64,000 bases of DNA from Candidatus Eisenbergiella intestinipullorum (GTDB lineage Bacteria > Bacillota > Clostridia > Lachnospirales > Lachnospiraceae). The translations under genes and the position numbers were made by a program. The stretch is taken from positions 1 through 64,000 of the forward strand of contig DWWH01000007.1 in the NCBI GenBank assembly GCA_019119815.1, given 5' to 3'. Positions 25,838 through 34,487 of this stretch are shown one piece after another (the stretch's first letter is position 1; each line of letters opens with the position of its first letter). Below the pieces are notes generated by a model. That model searched no databases and had not been told where the DNA came from. It saw only the letters and a program-made list of their open reading frames with translations.

Positions 25838-27133
25838 CTATATCCGGATTTTTTTCTGCAGGGCGAAGAGTGCAAGACAATTCGGGAAGACCATGAGGGC
25901 GTTGATCAGGTCTGTTACATTCCAGACAAGGTCCATGGGCAGAACAGCTCCGATGTAGATCATGACGATGTAGCAGAGATGGTAGGAGCTGACTCCCTGG
26001 CCGCCGATGAGATATTCGGCGGCTTTTTCTCCGTAATAGCACCAGCCGATCAGGGTGGTGAGAGCGAAGGCTACCAGAGAAAAGGAGAGGATGGCCGCGC
26101 CGCCGGGCAGAAGAGTGAAGGCTGCCGTGGTCAGGCTGGCGGAACTGTAGCCGGCGGCGGAATCCGGGTGGAGCAGGAGATTGCTGATAATCACCAGACC
26201 GGTGACAGCACACATGATCACCGTGTCCCAGAATACTGCCGTCATGGAGATCAGCCCCTGCCTGCGCGGATCCTTGGAACCGGAGGAGGCTGCGGCGATG
26301 GCCGCAGTGCCGATGCCGGCCTCGTTGGTAAACAGTCCTCTTGCAATCCCAAAGCGGGCGGCGCTCTGCACGGTGCTTCCGACAAAGCCCCCCGCAGCAG
26401 CCCGGGAAGAAAAGGCACTCTCCGCGATCAGGCGGCAGGCGGGAAGCAGAGCGTCCCGGTTGAGAAAGAGCAGGTACAGACAGCAGCCGATATAAAAAAA
26501 GCCGAGAGCGGGAACCATCCGGGAGCAGAAGGTGCCGATGGAACGGACTCCTCCCAGGATGACGAGACCGGCGGCAACAGCGGCCAGAATGCCGATGATG
26601 TGAGGGGAAACAGGAAACATTGTGCGCACCGCTTCTGTGATGGCGGAGGACTGGGTGGTGCAGCCTGCGCCGATGGCAGCGAGGATCACGCAGACGGCGT
26701 ACACCGCGCCCAGCGGGCGGCTGTGAAGTCCCTTTTCCAGCACGTACATGGGACCGCCTGCGCAGACGCCGTCCTTTTTTCTCACCTGAAACAGGACGGA
26801 AAGATAGCATTCCGCATAGCAGGTGGCCATGCCCAGGATGCCGGTGATCCAGCACCAGAACAGAGCGCCTGGTCCGCCAATGGCGATGGCGGCGGAAACA
26901 CCGATGATATTTCCGGTTCCGAGCGTGGCGGCCAGAGTGGTGGCGAGAGCTGCAAATCCGGATAGGCCGGAGTCCCTTCCCTTTTCCGGCGTAACAGAGA
27001 GGCGGATGGCCTTCAGCGTGTATTTCTGTGGGAATCTTAATTTTACGGTGAAAAACAGATGGGCGCCCCCCAGCAGAATGAGAAGGGGAAGCCCCCAGAG
27101 AAACTGATCGATCTGTTCTAGGATGGAGAGCAT
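25838..27133 (-). CDS. Alanine/glycine:cation (Na+) symporter, AGCS family
   Basis: A 431-residue integral membrane protein with about 11 hydrophobic segments. The AGCS signature lies near residues 70-95 (LGTGNIIGVSAAIAIGGPGALFW), and GGPMYVLEKGL near 125 and TNEAGIGTAAIAAAS near 270 are also family hallmarks. It would import alanine or glycine with sodium. It is convergent with degV and has GGAGG six nt before the ATG at 27133. It is slightly short for the family (about 440-540). It may feed the serine/alanine economy near sdaAB-sdaAA, but that is inference. Confidence 0.92.
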   Translation of the reverse strand: MLSILEQIDQFLWGLPLLILLGGAHLFFTVKLRFPQKYTLKAIRLSVTPEKGRDSGLSGFAALATTLAATLGTGNIIGVSAAIAIGGPGALFWCWITGILGMATCYAECYLSVLFQVRKKDGVCAGGPMYVLEKGLHSRPLGAVYAVCVILAAIGAGCTTQSSAITEAVRTMFPVSPHIIGILAAVAAGLVILGGVRSIGTFCSRMVPALGFFYIGCCLYLLFLNRDALLPACRLIAESAFSSRAAAGGFVGSTVQSAARFGIARGLFTNEAGIGTAAIAAASSGSKDPRRQGLISMTAVFWDTVIMCAVTGLVIISNLLLHPDSAAGYSSASLTTAAFTLLPGGAAILSFSLVAFALTTLIGWCYYGEKAAEYLIGGQGVSSYHLCYIVMIYIGAVLPMDLVWNVTDLINALMVFPNCLALFALQKKIRI

Positions 27134-27208
27134 GGCTGCCTCCGTCTTTTTTTATCACTATATGTCCGCGGGGATTTCAATATGCAGGCCGAAAGCAGGA
27201 CAGAATAC

Positions 27209-27287
27209 GGACCGTTTCCGCAAGGCCGGACGGAAGACAGTCCGGAAGGCAGTCCGGGAACGGTCCGGTGTTCAGAAAACGGTCCGG
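27209..27287. repeat. Cluster of GTCCGG motifs between two transporter genes
   Basis: GTCCGG occurs four times within 48 bp (27240, 27252, 27263, 27282). An imperfect inverted pair, CGGACCGTTTCCG at 27208-27220 and CGGGAACGGTCCG later, can fold. The function is unknown; no gene is evident between 27134 and 27299. Confidence 0.5.
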
Positions 27288-27299
27288 AAAACAGCCCGT

Positions 27300-28424
27300 T
27301 TACAGATCCCCCAGCAGGAAGGCCGTCGCCAGCAGCACGGCCAGAAAGACCGCATTTACCGCCGTGAAAGCCAGAAGGTAAGCGCCTTTGCGGCAGTTTT
27401 CCGTCTGCGCGTACTGCTTATAGGAGATCAGGCTCGCAAGCGAAGCGATCAGTGTGCCCAGACCGCCCAGATTGACGCCGACAAGAAGCGGACGGAGCTC
27501 GGCAGTGAAGCCGGAAAGCAGCAGGGCAGAAGGGACGTTGCTGATGATCTGGCTTGACAGCACGCCGATGAGGAGCTCATGGCCGGACAGGATGCGGGAG
27601 AGCAGACCGGACACGGCGGGCAGGCGGCCCATGTTTCCGATGAAAAGGAAGAAAAAGACAAAGGTTGCAAGAAGACCGAAGTCAGCCTTTAAAAGCAGCG
27701 GCCGGTTCACGAAAAACAGGGAGAGAAGGACGGCCGCCAGGATGAGCTGCCAGGGCAGCAGCCGCAGGACGGCGCACATGCACAGAAGGAACAGGATGAC
27801 ATAACAGCCCAGCTTTTTCCTGTCCACGGGAGGAAGATCCGTAAAGACCGAGGCAAGCCGTACCGGCTCACTTTTTCCCGGGAAAAGGGACAGGATCAGC
27901 AGAGCGAAGGAAATGGCGGTATAAGGGAGCATGACGAAAAGAAATTCTCCCAGTCCCATGCCGGACAGATTGTACAGATAAAGATTCTGCGGGTTGCCGA
28001 TGGGGGTAAGCATGCTTCCCAGGTTGGCGGCAACGGTCTGCAGGACGATGACGGGGATCAGCCGTTTCTGCTGGCCGGTGATGGACAGAACCAGGACCGT
28101 GAAGGGCACGAAGGTGATGAGCGCCACATCGTTGGTGATGAACATGCTCAGAAAGAAACAGAGGAATATCAGGACAGCGGAAAGCTGCCTGGTATTCGCC
28201 ATACGGCTGAGAACGAACACGGCCATCTTCCGGAACAGCCCCTGCTCCTGAAAGCCGTTCATGACACACATCAGAGAAAACAGCAGAGCCAGAACCCGGT
28301 AATCAATATAGGAGAGGTACGCCGCGCCCGGATGCACAAAAAACATGGACAGGACGGCGAGCACGCCGGAAATAAAGAGAACGGGATCTTTTTTCAGGGA
28401 GGCAAGGGCAGGTTTCAGTTTCAT
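27300..28424 (-). CDS. SLC13/ArsB-like anion permease
   Basis: A 374-residue membrane protein with about 10 hydrophobic segments arranged as two repeats. Key features are FITNDVALITFVPFTV near residue 95 and IISNVPSALLLSGF near 290, the paired NDVA/NVPS motifs of the ion transporter superfamily, and ANLGSMLTPIGNPQNLYLY near 135. It may carry a dicarboxylate or oxyanion. No ArsR or ArsA gene is near, so arsenite export is not supported. The ATG at 28424 has a weak AAAGG ribosome site. The gene is on the minus strand with AGCS but has a separate 5' region. Confidence 0.8.
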   Translation of the reverse strand: MKLKPALASLKKDPVLFISGVLAVLSMFFVHPGAAYLSYIDYRVLALLFSLMCVMNGFQEQGLFRKMAVFVLSRMANTRQLSAVLIFLCFFLSMFITNDVALITFVPFTVLVLSITGQQKRLIPVIVLQTVAANLGSMLTPIGNPQNLYLYNLSGMGLGEFLFVMLPYTAISFALLILSLFPGKSEPVRLASVFTDLPPVDRKKLGCYVILFLLCMCAVLRLLPWQLILAAVLLSLFFVNRPLLLKADFGLLATFVFFFLFIGNMGRLPAVSGLLSRILSGHELLIGVLSSQIISNVPSALLLSGFTAELRPLLVGVNLGGLGTLIASLASLISYKQYAQTENCRKGAYLLAFTAVNAVFLAVLLATAFLLGDL

Positions 28425-28445
28425 CGGTGGTATCCTTTCTTTCTA

Positions 28446-28619
28446 TCAATAAGGCCCGTATGAAAAAGCAGCGGGCGACAGATATGGGGCGAAAAAGTGA
28501 GCGGGATTGCGAAACCGCTTCTCCATTGTACCACCGGGAAGGAGAATTGCAAGAAAATGTTTTGCCATCAATTCACAGTCCGCGGCGCTGTCGTCGCAGA
28601 CGGCTGCCCTGTATGCCAT
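28446..28619 (-). pseudogene. Possible 5' remnant of a LytTR-type response regulator
   Basis: A minus-strand frame starting at 28619 reads MAYRAAVCDDSAADCELMAK, which looks like the first receiver-domain strand and acidic pocket (CDD) of an AgrA/LytR regulator. It loses similarity after about 30 residues, so at most the 5' end of a gene remains. AAGGGAAGG precedes the ATG. This is a tentative call based on a short match. Confidence 0.35.
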
Positions 28620-28686
28620 AGCCTTCCCTTCATTTATGTTAAGAGAAAGGTTTACGCAACGCTTTTCAAGAGGGCGAACCATCCGG

Positions 28687-28716
28687 TTGACCCTTCCCTC
28701 AGGCTGATGCTATAAT
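28687..28716 (+). promoter_or_regulatory. SigA promoter of hypB
   Basis: TTGACC at 28687-28692 and a perfect TATAAT at 28711-28716 are 18 bp apart. It lies 79 nt before the hypB start. Apart from this promoter and the regulator remnant, the 371-nt gap 28425-28795 holds nothing else I can recognise. Confidence 0.75.
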
Positions 28717-28795
28717 TGGGACAGCGGCCCAGCCCGGGCCATCGGGCGCGGGCAGAGCGGATTTGCCATAAGACAGAATCGGGAGGAACAAAACA

Positions 28796-29464
28796 ATGGT
28801 AAAGGTATATGAGATCAAGCAGAGCGTTTTTGCCGATAATGACCGTCAGGCGGACGAGCTGCGGCAGGAATTGAGAAAGAAGGGGACTTTTCTTCTGAAT
28901 CTGATGTCCTCGCCGGGAGCGGGCAAGACCACCACGCTGGAAAAAACCATGGAGCTTCTGCGGGATGAGATGAAGATCGGCGTGATGGAAGCGGACATTG
29001 ATTCGGATGTGGACGCGCTGCGGATCTCGCAGACGAAGGTAAAAACGGTGCAGCTTCATACGGGCGGCATGTGCCATCTGGATGCGGATATGACCAGGCA
29101 GGGCCTGGAGGCGCTGGGAACGGAAGGCCTGGATCTGGCGATCCTGGAAAATGTGGGAAATCTGGTCTGTCCGGCAGAATTTGATACCGGGGCGTCGGCA
29201 AACGCCATGATTTTGAGCGTGCCGGAGGGAGACGACAAGCCGTTAAAATATCCGCTGATGTTTTCCGTCTGCCAGGTGCTTCTGATCAATAAAATGGATG
29301 TTCTGCCGTATTTTGATTTCAATATGGAGGAGTGCATCAAAAGGGCAAAGCAGCAGAATCCGGACATTACGGTGATCCCGATCTGCGCAAAAACCGGAGA
29401 GGGGATCGACCGCTGGGCAGATTGGCTGCGCTCACAGGTAATAGCCTGGAAAGAAGGGAAATAG
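28796..29464 (+). CDS. hypB: Nickel-insertion GTPase HypB
   Basis: A 222-residue SIMIBI-class GTPase. Walker A is MSSPGAGKTTTLE near residue 38; AILENVGNLVCPAEFD near 115 holds the metal-site cysteine; LLINKMD near 160 is the base-recognition motif. HypB passes nickel to [NiFe]-hydrogenase precursors together with HypA. No His-rich nickel-storage tail is present. No other hyp or hydrogenase gene is in the window, so its partners must lie elsewhere. It has a strong promoter and is followed by a MATE gene after about 110 nt. Confidence 0.92.
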   Translation: MVKVYEIKQSVFADNDRQADELRQELRKKGTFLLNLMSSPGAGKTTTLEKTMELLRDEMKIGVMEADIDSDVDALRISQTKVKTVQLHTGGMCHLDADMTRQGLEALGTEGLDLAILENVGNLVCPAEFDTGASANAMILSVPEGDDKPLKYPLMFSVCQVLLINKMDVLPYFDFNMEECIKRAKQQNPDITVIPICAKTGEGIDRWADWLRSQVIAWKEGK

Positions 29465-29575
29465 AAGCATACGAAAAAAACAGGTATCCGGGCAAAGTGA
29501 AGGGAAAAATACCGCGGGGCGGAAGAGAGGAGAAGGACGGTCTGAAAAACAGGGGAACAGGCCGCAGAAGGGGAA

Positions 29576-30964
29576 ATGGAAAAAACGGGGGACAGGAGCT
29601 TAACGGGGAAAATTGGAATCAGAAGGTACAGCAGGGAAACGGTGCGCACGGTGCTGCAGATGGCATGGCCGTCCGTGCTGGAATCCTTTTTTGTGGCGCT
29701 GATCGGCATGGTGGATTCGCTGATGGTGAGCCGGGTCGGAGCCCATGCGGTGGCGGCGGTGGGGCTGACCACCCAGCCCAAATTCATCGGGCTTGCTGCC
29801 TTTACCGCGGCAAACGTGGCGGTTTCCGCTCTGGTGGCGAGGCGGAAGGGAGAAGGAAAGCAGAAGGAAGCCAATCAGGTGCTTGCGGCCTCTCTTCTCT
29901 TTACCGTCTGCATGACCGTGGCGGTGAGCGCGGTCTGCGTGGCCTTTGCGGACCCGATCATCGCTCTCTGCGGTTCTTCGCCGGATTCTCACCAGGAGGC
30001 GGTGGACTATTTCCGCATCATCATGGGATATATTGGCTTTACGGTGGTATCCCTGACGGTGAACGCGGCGCAGAGAGGCGCGGGAAATACCAAAATTTCC
30101 ATGACCACCAACGTAACGGCGAATCTGGTCAACGTGGTCTTTAACTATCTGCTGATCGGCGGCAATTTCGGCTTCCCGGAGCTGGGCGTGAAAGGAGCGG
30201 CCATCGCCACCGTGATCGGAAGCGCGGTGGGCTGTGCCATGAGCATCGGGGCGGCCTGCAGAAAGAACAGCTTTATCAGTCTGGTATTGATCTGGAAGGA
30301 ACGGCTCCGCCCCACGCTGGATGTGGCAAAAAGCATGGTGAAGCTGGGGTCCAATGTTCTGGCGGAGCAGCTTCTGATGCGGGTGGGCTTTCTGTCGGTC
30401 GCGGTCATGGCGGCCAAAATGGGAACTGCCGCCTTTGCCGCCCATCAGGTGGGCATGAACGTGATGAGCCTTTCCTTTTCCTTCGGAGACGGCATGCAGG
30501 TGGCGGCGGTGGCTCTCATCGGTCAGAGCCTGGGCAGGAAGGATGTGGAGATGGCGAAAACCTACGGGCATCTCTGCCAGTGGATCGGCCGCGCGATCGC
30601 CGTGATACTCGCCGTCATCTATCTGTTTTTCGGCCGTTACCTGTACGGCATCTTTTTTACGGAACCGGAGATCATTGCCATCGGGGTTCAGATCATGCGC
30701 GTGATCGTGGTGGTCGTCCTTCTGCAGATCGCGCAGGTGATCTACATGGGCTGTCTGCGCGGGGCGGGCGACGTGTTCTTCACGACCGTCGCTTCCACCA
30801 TCAGCGTCACCCTCATCCGCCCCATCGCCAGTTACCTGTTCTGCTATGCGGCAGGGCTCGGCATCATCGGCATCTGGTTCGGCGTCTGCGCGGATCAGCT
30901 GGCGCGGTTTCTTTTCACAAACTGGCGGTTCCGGTCAGGGAAGTGGACGAGGGTGAAAATATGA
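29576..30964 (+). CDS. MATE family efflux transporter
   Basis: A 462-residue membrane protein with 12 predicted hydrophobic segments in two six-helix halves. The pattern AWPSVLESFFVALIGMVDSL near the N-terminus and VNAAQRGAGNTKISM near 150, repeated as YMGCLRGAGDVFFT near 390, are family hallmarks. It exports cationic drugs or metabolites with Na+ or H+. GAAGGGGAA precedes the ATG. It may be transcribed from the hypB promoter. The substrate is unknown. The next gene is an ANT(6)-like enzyme, so the two could form a small resistance region. Confidence 0.9.
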   Translation: MEKTGDRSLTGKIGIRRYSRETVRTVLQMAWPSVLESFFVALIGMVDSLMVSRVGAHAVAAVGLTTQPKFIGLAAFTAANVAVSALVARRKGEGKQKEANQVLAASLLFTVCMTVAVSAVCVAFADPIIALCGSSPDSHQEAVDYFRIIMGYIGFTVVSLTVNAAQRGAGNTKISMTTNVTANLVNVVFNYLLIGGNFGFPELGVKGAAIATVIGSAVGCAMSIGAACRKNSFISLVLIWKERLRPTLDVAKSMVKLGSNVLAEQLLMRVGFLSVAVMAAKMGTAAFAAHQVGMNVMSLSFSFGDGMQVAAVALIGQSLGRKDVEMAKTYGHLCQWIGRAIAVILAVIYLFFGRYLYGIFFTEPEIIAIGVQIMRVIVVVVLLQIAQVIYMGCLRGAGDVFFTTVASTISVTLIRPIASYLFCYAAGLGIIGIWFGVCADQLARFLFTNWRFRSGKWTRVKI

Positions 30965-31131
30965 GGCCATCCGGAGAGCCTGAAGGTTCAGTCTGGTTAA
31001 GACAAAGGGAACCCTCTGTGGCGCCAGGATGAATGTAATCACATTTGTGGCCGCAAGACCGGAAAGGAGCAGCGAAGGAACATCGAGTGGGACGCGGATT
31101 ATGTCCGGCTGCGGATGAGGGCTGTAAAAGT

Positions 31132-32022
31132 ATGATGAGAGAGACACTGACACCGGAGGAGCTGTTTTTACGGATTCAAAAAAAGGCGGAGGAGGACGAA
31201 CGGGTCCGGGCTGCGGCGCTGGACGGTTCGCGCGCCAGCCGGGATGCGCTGCACGATAGGTACAGCGATTTTGACGTGGTTCTGTTCGTGCGGGACAGCC
31301 GGGAATTTACCCGGGACACCGGCTGGATCGAAGACTATGGAGAGGTGCTGATCGCCCAGTTCCCCGATGACTGGCATGATCATCCGTACGACTATGAAGG
31401 GAAGGAGCCCTTTCACTGCTTGGTACAGTATGCGGACGGAAACCGGATTGATTTTACGATCCGCGACGTCAGCCGCGGGGCGGAAGAACATAACAGAGAG
31501 CCGAGAAGGGTTCTTTTGGACAAGGACGGCTACGACTGGATGAAGCCGATGGAAACGGATGAGGCTTTTTTCATCAGAAGGCCGGAGAAAAAGGAATATC
31601 TGGACTGTGTCAATGAGTTCCGGTGGCTGAGCCTCTACGTGGCGAAGGGGCTGTGCCGGGATCAGTTCGGCTATGCGCGCTTCCATCTTTCGGAAGGGAT
31701 GGGGGGCATGTTCTTCCGGATGCTGGACTGGAGGATCGGCCTTTCCCACGATTTCCGTGTTTCCACGGGATCGCACGGGAAGTATCTGAACCGGTATCTG
31801 TCAGAGGAAGAGATGGCGCGGGTGCGGTCAGCCTTTCCCGATGGGGAGACGGCGCACATGTGGGAAGGCATGGAGGTCATGTACGAATATTTTGAAGAAC
31901 TGGCTGAAGCGGTAGCGGCCGGTCTGGGCTTTCCCTATGATAAAACGGAAGCAGAGCGGGTAAGAAAATTCTGGGAAAAAAGGCGGGAGGAAGCGGAAAA
32001 GAGCGTTCCCGCAGGGAGGTAA
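31132..32022 (+). CDS. Aminoglycoside 6-adenylyltransferase-like nucleotidyltransferase
   Basis: A 296-residue nucleotidyltransferase of the ANT(6)/AadE family. The catalytic motif near residue 30 reads LDGSRASRDALHDRYSDFDV, with the GSR...D.SD.D pattern that binds Mg-ATP. IAQFPDDWHD and the FHCLVQYADGNRIDFTI strand with its third acidic residue follow. Family members adenylylate streptomycin, but many chromosomal homologues have no proven resistance role. The start at 31132 is preceded by GAGG; the frame is open to 31045. The next two genes follow closely, suggesting an operon. Confidence 0.82.
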   Translation: MMRETLTPEELFLRIQKKAEEDERVRAAALDGSRASRDALHDRYSDFDVVLFVRDSREFTRDTGWIEDYGEVLIAQFPDDWHDHPYDYEGKEPFHCLVQYADGNRIDFTIRDVSRGAEEHNREPRRVLLDKDGYDWMKPMETDEAFFIRRPEKKEYLDCVNEFRWLSLYVAKGLCRDQFGYARFHLSEGMGGMFFRMLDWRIGLSHDFRVSTGSHGKYLNRYLSEEEMARVRSAFPDGETAHMWEGMEVMYEYFEELAEAVAAGLGFPYDKTEAERVRKFWEKRREEAEKSVPAGR

Positions 32023-32032
32023 AAAGGCGGCA

Positions 32033-32236
32033 ATGACATTCAGAGAACGATACCTGGCGGGAGAGATCCCCTTTGAGAAGATCGACGATTATGTGGAGGA
32101 GTGGAACAACAGCGAGGATACGCGCACGCTCCGGGAGTATCTGGGACTGACGGCAAAAGAGGAGGACGTGTGGATTGATGACAGCGACGAGGCGCTGATG
32201 GAGCTTCTGGAAAAGGAAAGGAAGGCGCTGCAATGA
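32033..32236 (+). CDS. Small acidic protein of unknown function
   Basis: A 67-residue protein, predicted mostly helical and acidic (MTFRERYLAGEIPFEKIDDY..., ending EALMELLEKERKALQ). I do not recognise a named family. It begins 10 nt after the nucleotidyltransferase with GGGAGG upstream and overlaps the next gene by 4 nt (ATGA), so it is clearly translated in the operon. The overlap suggests coupled expression with the kinase fusion. It could be a regulator or antitoxin-like partner of either neighbour, but nothing in the sequence proves it. Confidence 0.7.
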   Translation: MTFRERYLAGEIPFEKIDDYVEEWNNSEDTRTLREYLGLTAKEEDVWIDDSDEALMELLEKERKALQ

Positions 32237-33405
32237 TCATTCTGATTACCGGCGCTTCCCATACCGGAAAAACGCTGCTGGCGCAGAGGCTTCTGGAAAA
32301 ATATCAATATCCATGTATGTCGATGGACCATCTGAAAATGGGGCTCATACGAAGCGGAAATACCAGCCTTACGCCGGAAGATGATGAGGAGCTGGTCTCT
32401 TATCTGTGGCCGATTGTCCGGGAAATGATAAAAACCGCCGTGGAAAACAGGCAGAATCTTATCGTTGAGGGCTGCTACATCCCGCCGGACTGGAAGGAGG
32501 ACTTTTCGGAGCGCTATCTGAAAGAGATCCGTTTCTGCTGTCTGGTGATGAGCCGCAGATATATCGAACAGCATTTCGACGACATCAAAGAGCATGCCGG
32601 TGTGATCGAATGCCGGATGGATGATGCGGGCTTTACCATGGAAATGGCCGTGAAGGACAACGCGCGGTATCTGAAAATGTGCGAAGAGAAGGGACTTCCT
32701 TATACCCTGATCGACGGCGAATATAAAATGGAAATCGGGCTGCTGTCCGGAGAAAGGAAAGAGCGGCCGGACAGGCAGCCAGAAGGAGAGAAAATGAATC
32801 AGAAGGAAAGAATGCTTGCAAATCTGCCCTACAAGGCATGGCTGGACGGGCTTTCGGAGGAACGGCTGGAAAATAAAAAGAGAATTTACCGGTATAACAA
32901 TCTTCCGCCGGAAAAGGAAAAGGAGCAGGCAGAGCTGATCCGTCAGATCATCGGAAAGCACGGGGAGAACCTGGTCATCGAACCGCCGTTTCACTGCGAT
33001 TACGGCAGCAACATCGAGGTGGGGGAAAATTTTTTCGCCAACTATAATCTCACCATTCTGGATGTGGGAAAGGTGAAGATCGGGAAGAACGCGCAGATCG
33101 CCCCCAATGTGTCCATCTATACGGCGGGCCATCCGGTGCATCCGGATTCCCGGAATTCCGGCTATGAATACGGGATCGACATCACCATCGGGGATAATGT
33201 GTGGATCGGCGGAAGCAGCGTGATCAATCCGGGTGTGACCATCGGGAACAACGTGGTGATCGGCTCCGGAAGCGTGGTGACGAAGGATCTTCCCGACAAT
33301 GTGATCGCGGCGGGCAATCCCTGCCGGGTGATCCGCAGCATTACGGAGGAAGATCGGAAATTTTACTTCAAAAACCGGGAGTTCGATGTGGAGGACTACC
33401 GGTAA
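32233..33405 (+). CDS. Fusion: P-loop kinase domain plus maltose/galactoside O-acetyltransferase
   Basis: A 390-residue reading frame with two parts. Residues 1-180 form a P-loop kinase similar to 2-phosphoglycerate/adenylate kinase-like proteins: ILITGASHTGKTLLA is Walker A, and IVEGCYIPPDW is a conserved strand. Residues 188-390 are a complete maltose O-acetyltransferase (Maa/LacA type, left-handed beta helix) with the NFFANYNLTILD and ITIGDNVWIGGSSVINPGV hexapeptide repeats and the catalytic-type AGHPVHPD histidine. An in-frame ATG at 32794 has AAGGAGAG five nt upstream, so the acetyltransferase may also be made alone. The kinase substrate is unknown. Confidence 0.82.
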   Translation: MIILITGASHTGKTLLAQRLLEKYQYPCMSMDHLKMGLIRSGNTSLTPEDDEELVSYLWPIVREMIKTAVENRQNLIVEGCYIPPDWKEDFSERYLKEIRFCCLVMSRRYIEQHFDDIKEHAGVIECRMDDAGFTMEMAVKDNARYLKMCEEKGLPYTLIDGEYKMEIGLLSGERKERPDRQPEGEKMNQKERMLANLPYKAWLDGLSEERLENKKRIYRYNNLPPEKEKEQAELIRQIIGKHGENLVIEPPFHCDYGSNIEVGENFFANYNLTILDVGKVKIGKNAQIAPNVSIYTAGHPVHPDSRNSGYEYGIDITIGDNVWIGGSSVINPGVTIGNNVVIGSGSVVTKDLPDNVIAAGNPCRVIRSITEEDRKFYFKNREFDVEDYR

Positions 33406-33413
33406 GAGGAAGG

Positions 33414-34349
33414 ATGAGCGGGAAAGGAACGCAGGCCATGACAGAGGCGAGGCCCTTAAGGGAAAAGGCACAGCACGGAGATCTCCTGTTTCCGGTGAAC
33501 CTTTATGAAACGAAGCTGGAGGAAGGGGCGCAGATGCCCCTTTTTTACCACTGGCATCCGGAATCGGAGCTTTTTTTCGTGACCGCCGGAAAAGCGGACT
33601 TCCGGGTGGAGGGGGAGCAGCTTCTCCTGGAAGCGGGAGATGTGCTTCTGATCAAGCCCAACGCCCTGCACGGCTCCCACGACTGCTTTGGGAGCAGGCT
33701 GGAATTTCGGGCTGCGGTCTTTGACTACGGCTTTCTTTCCGGCATCGGAAACGACAGGATCGAGCAGGAGTATCTGCGCCCCCTGTTTCTGGGAGAGGGG
33801 AGCAGATTCCTGCTGCTGACGCACAGAGACGGGGACAGGGAAAAGGGAGCGGAGCTTTCCGCGCTGTTTGACCTGCTGAACCGTCTTTTTGAGGTCTTTC
33901 AGAAAAAAGAGAGGGGCTATGAGCTTCTGACGCGGGCCTGGCTTCTGGAAGCGGTCTACCGGATGCTTTGCTGCAGCGGCAGGGAGCCGGGAAAGGTCTG
34001 CTCCGGCGGGGGAAAAAGTCGCCTGATCCGCAGCATCGTGGAGTTCGTGGAGGAGCATCATACGGAAAAAATCCGGCTGGGGGAGCTTGCGGCCTGCCTT
34101 TCCATGAGCGAGGGGTATCTCTGCCGCTTTTTCCGGAGCAATTTTCATATGACCTTCGTGGAATACGTGCAGCGGGTCCGCCTGCAGAAGGCGAGCCGCC
34201 TGCTGCTGGAGACGGACGATCCGGTGGGAAAGATCGCTCTGGACGTGGGATTCGGCAGCGCCAATTATTTCACCACGGAATTCGGGAAATATTATCATAC
34301 CACCCCGCAGAAATACCGGAAAGGTCAGGATCCGGAAGAAATACGTTAA
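33414..34349 (+). CDS. AraC-family transcriptional regulator (next to GH31)
   Basis: A 311-residue regulator. The N-terminal cupin-like sensor (about 30-150) has YHWHPESELFFVTAGKADF and DVLLIKPNALHG. The C-terminal double HTH (about 205-305) carries IRLGELAACLSMSEGYLCRFF and KIALDVGFGSANYFTTEF, the standard AraC pattern. It likely binds a sugar and activates the GH31 gene that follows on the same strand. The start at 33414 is close after GAGGA; an in-frame ATG at 33438 is an alternative. The frame is open farther upstream but overlaps the acetyltransferase. The operon relation to the kinase fusion is unclear. Confidence 0.88.
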   Translation: MSGKGTQAMTEARPLREKAQHGDLLFPVNLYETKLEEGAQMPLFYHWHPESELFFVTAGKADFRVEGEQLLLEAGDVLLIKPNALHGSHDCFGSRLEFRAAVFDYGFLSGIGNDRIEQEYLRPLFLGEGSRFLLLTHRDGDREKGAELSALFDLLNRLFEVFQKKERGYELLTRAWLLEAVYRMLCCSGREPGKVCSGGGKSRLIRSIVEFVEEHHTEKIRLGELAACLSMSEGYLCRFFRSNFHMTFVEYVQRVRLQKASRLLLETDDPVGKIALDVGFGSANYFTTEFGKYYHTTPQKYRKGQDPEEIR

Positions 34350-34380
34350 AATCGGGAAAGAAACCGGCGGAAAAAATGAA

Positions 34381-34450
34381 TATAATGAGGGCATGAAAAC
34401 AAAAACGGCCGCGGCCATTTTTCCGCGGCACCGGTGAGGCCGCAGGCGGC
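34381..34450 (+). promoter_or_regulatory. Candidate activator-dependent promoter and leader hairpin of GH31
   Basis: A perfect TATAAT lies at 34381-34386 without a recognisable -35 at 17 bp, a form typical of activator-dependent promoters. A 7-bp hairpin (34408-34414 with 34423-34429) follows in the leader. Activation by the upstream AraC protein is inferred. Confidence 0.4.
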
Positions 34451-34487
34451 GGAAAGCCTGCAGTTTCGGCCGGAGAAGGAGGTAAAG

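Noticed and set aside
27300..28424. ArsB arsenite efflux pump
   Set aside because: The fold fits, but no arsR, arsC or arsA gene is near and the protein is short for ArsB, so only a general anion-permease call is supported.
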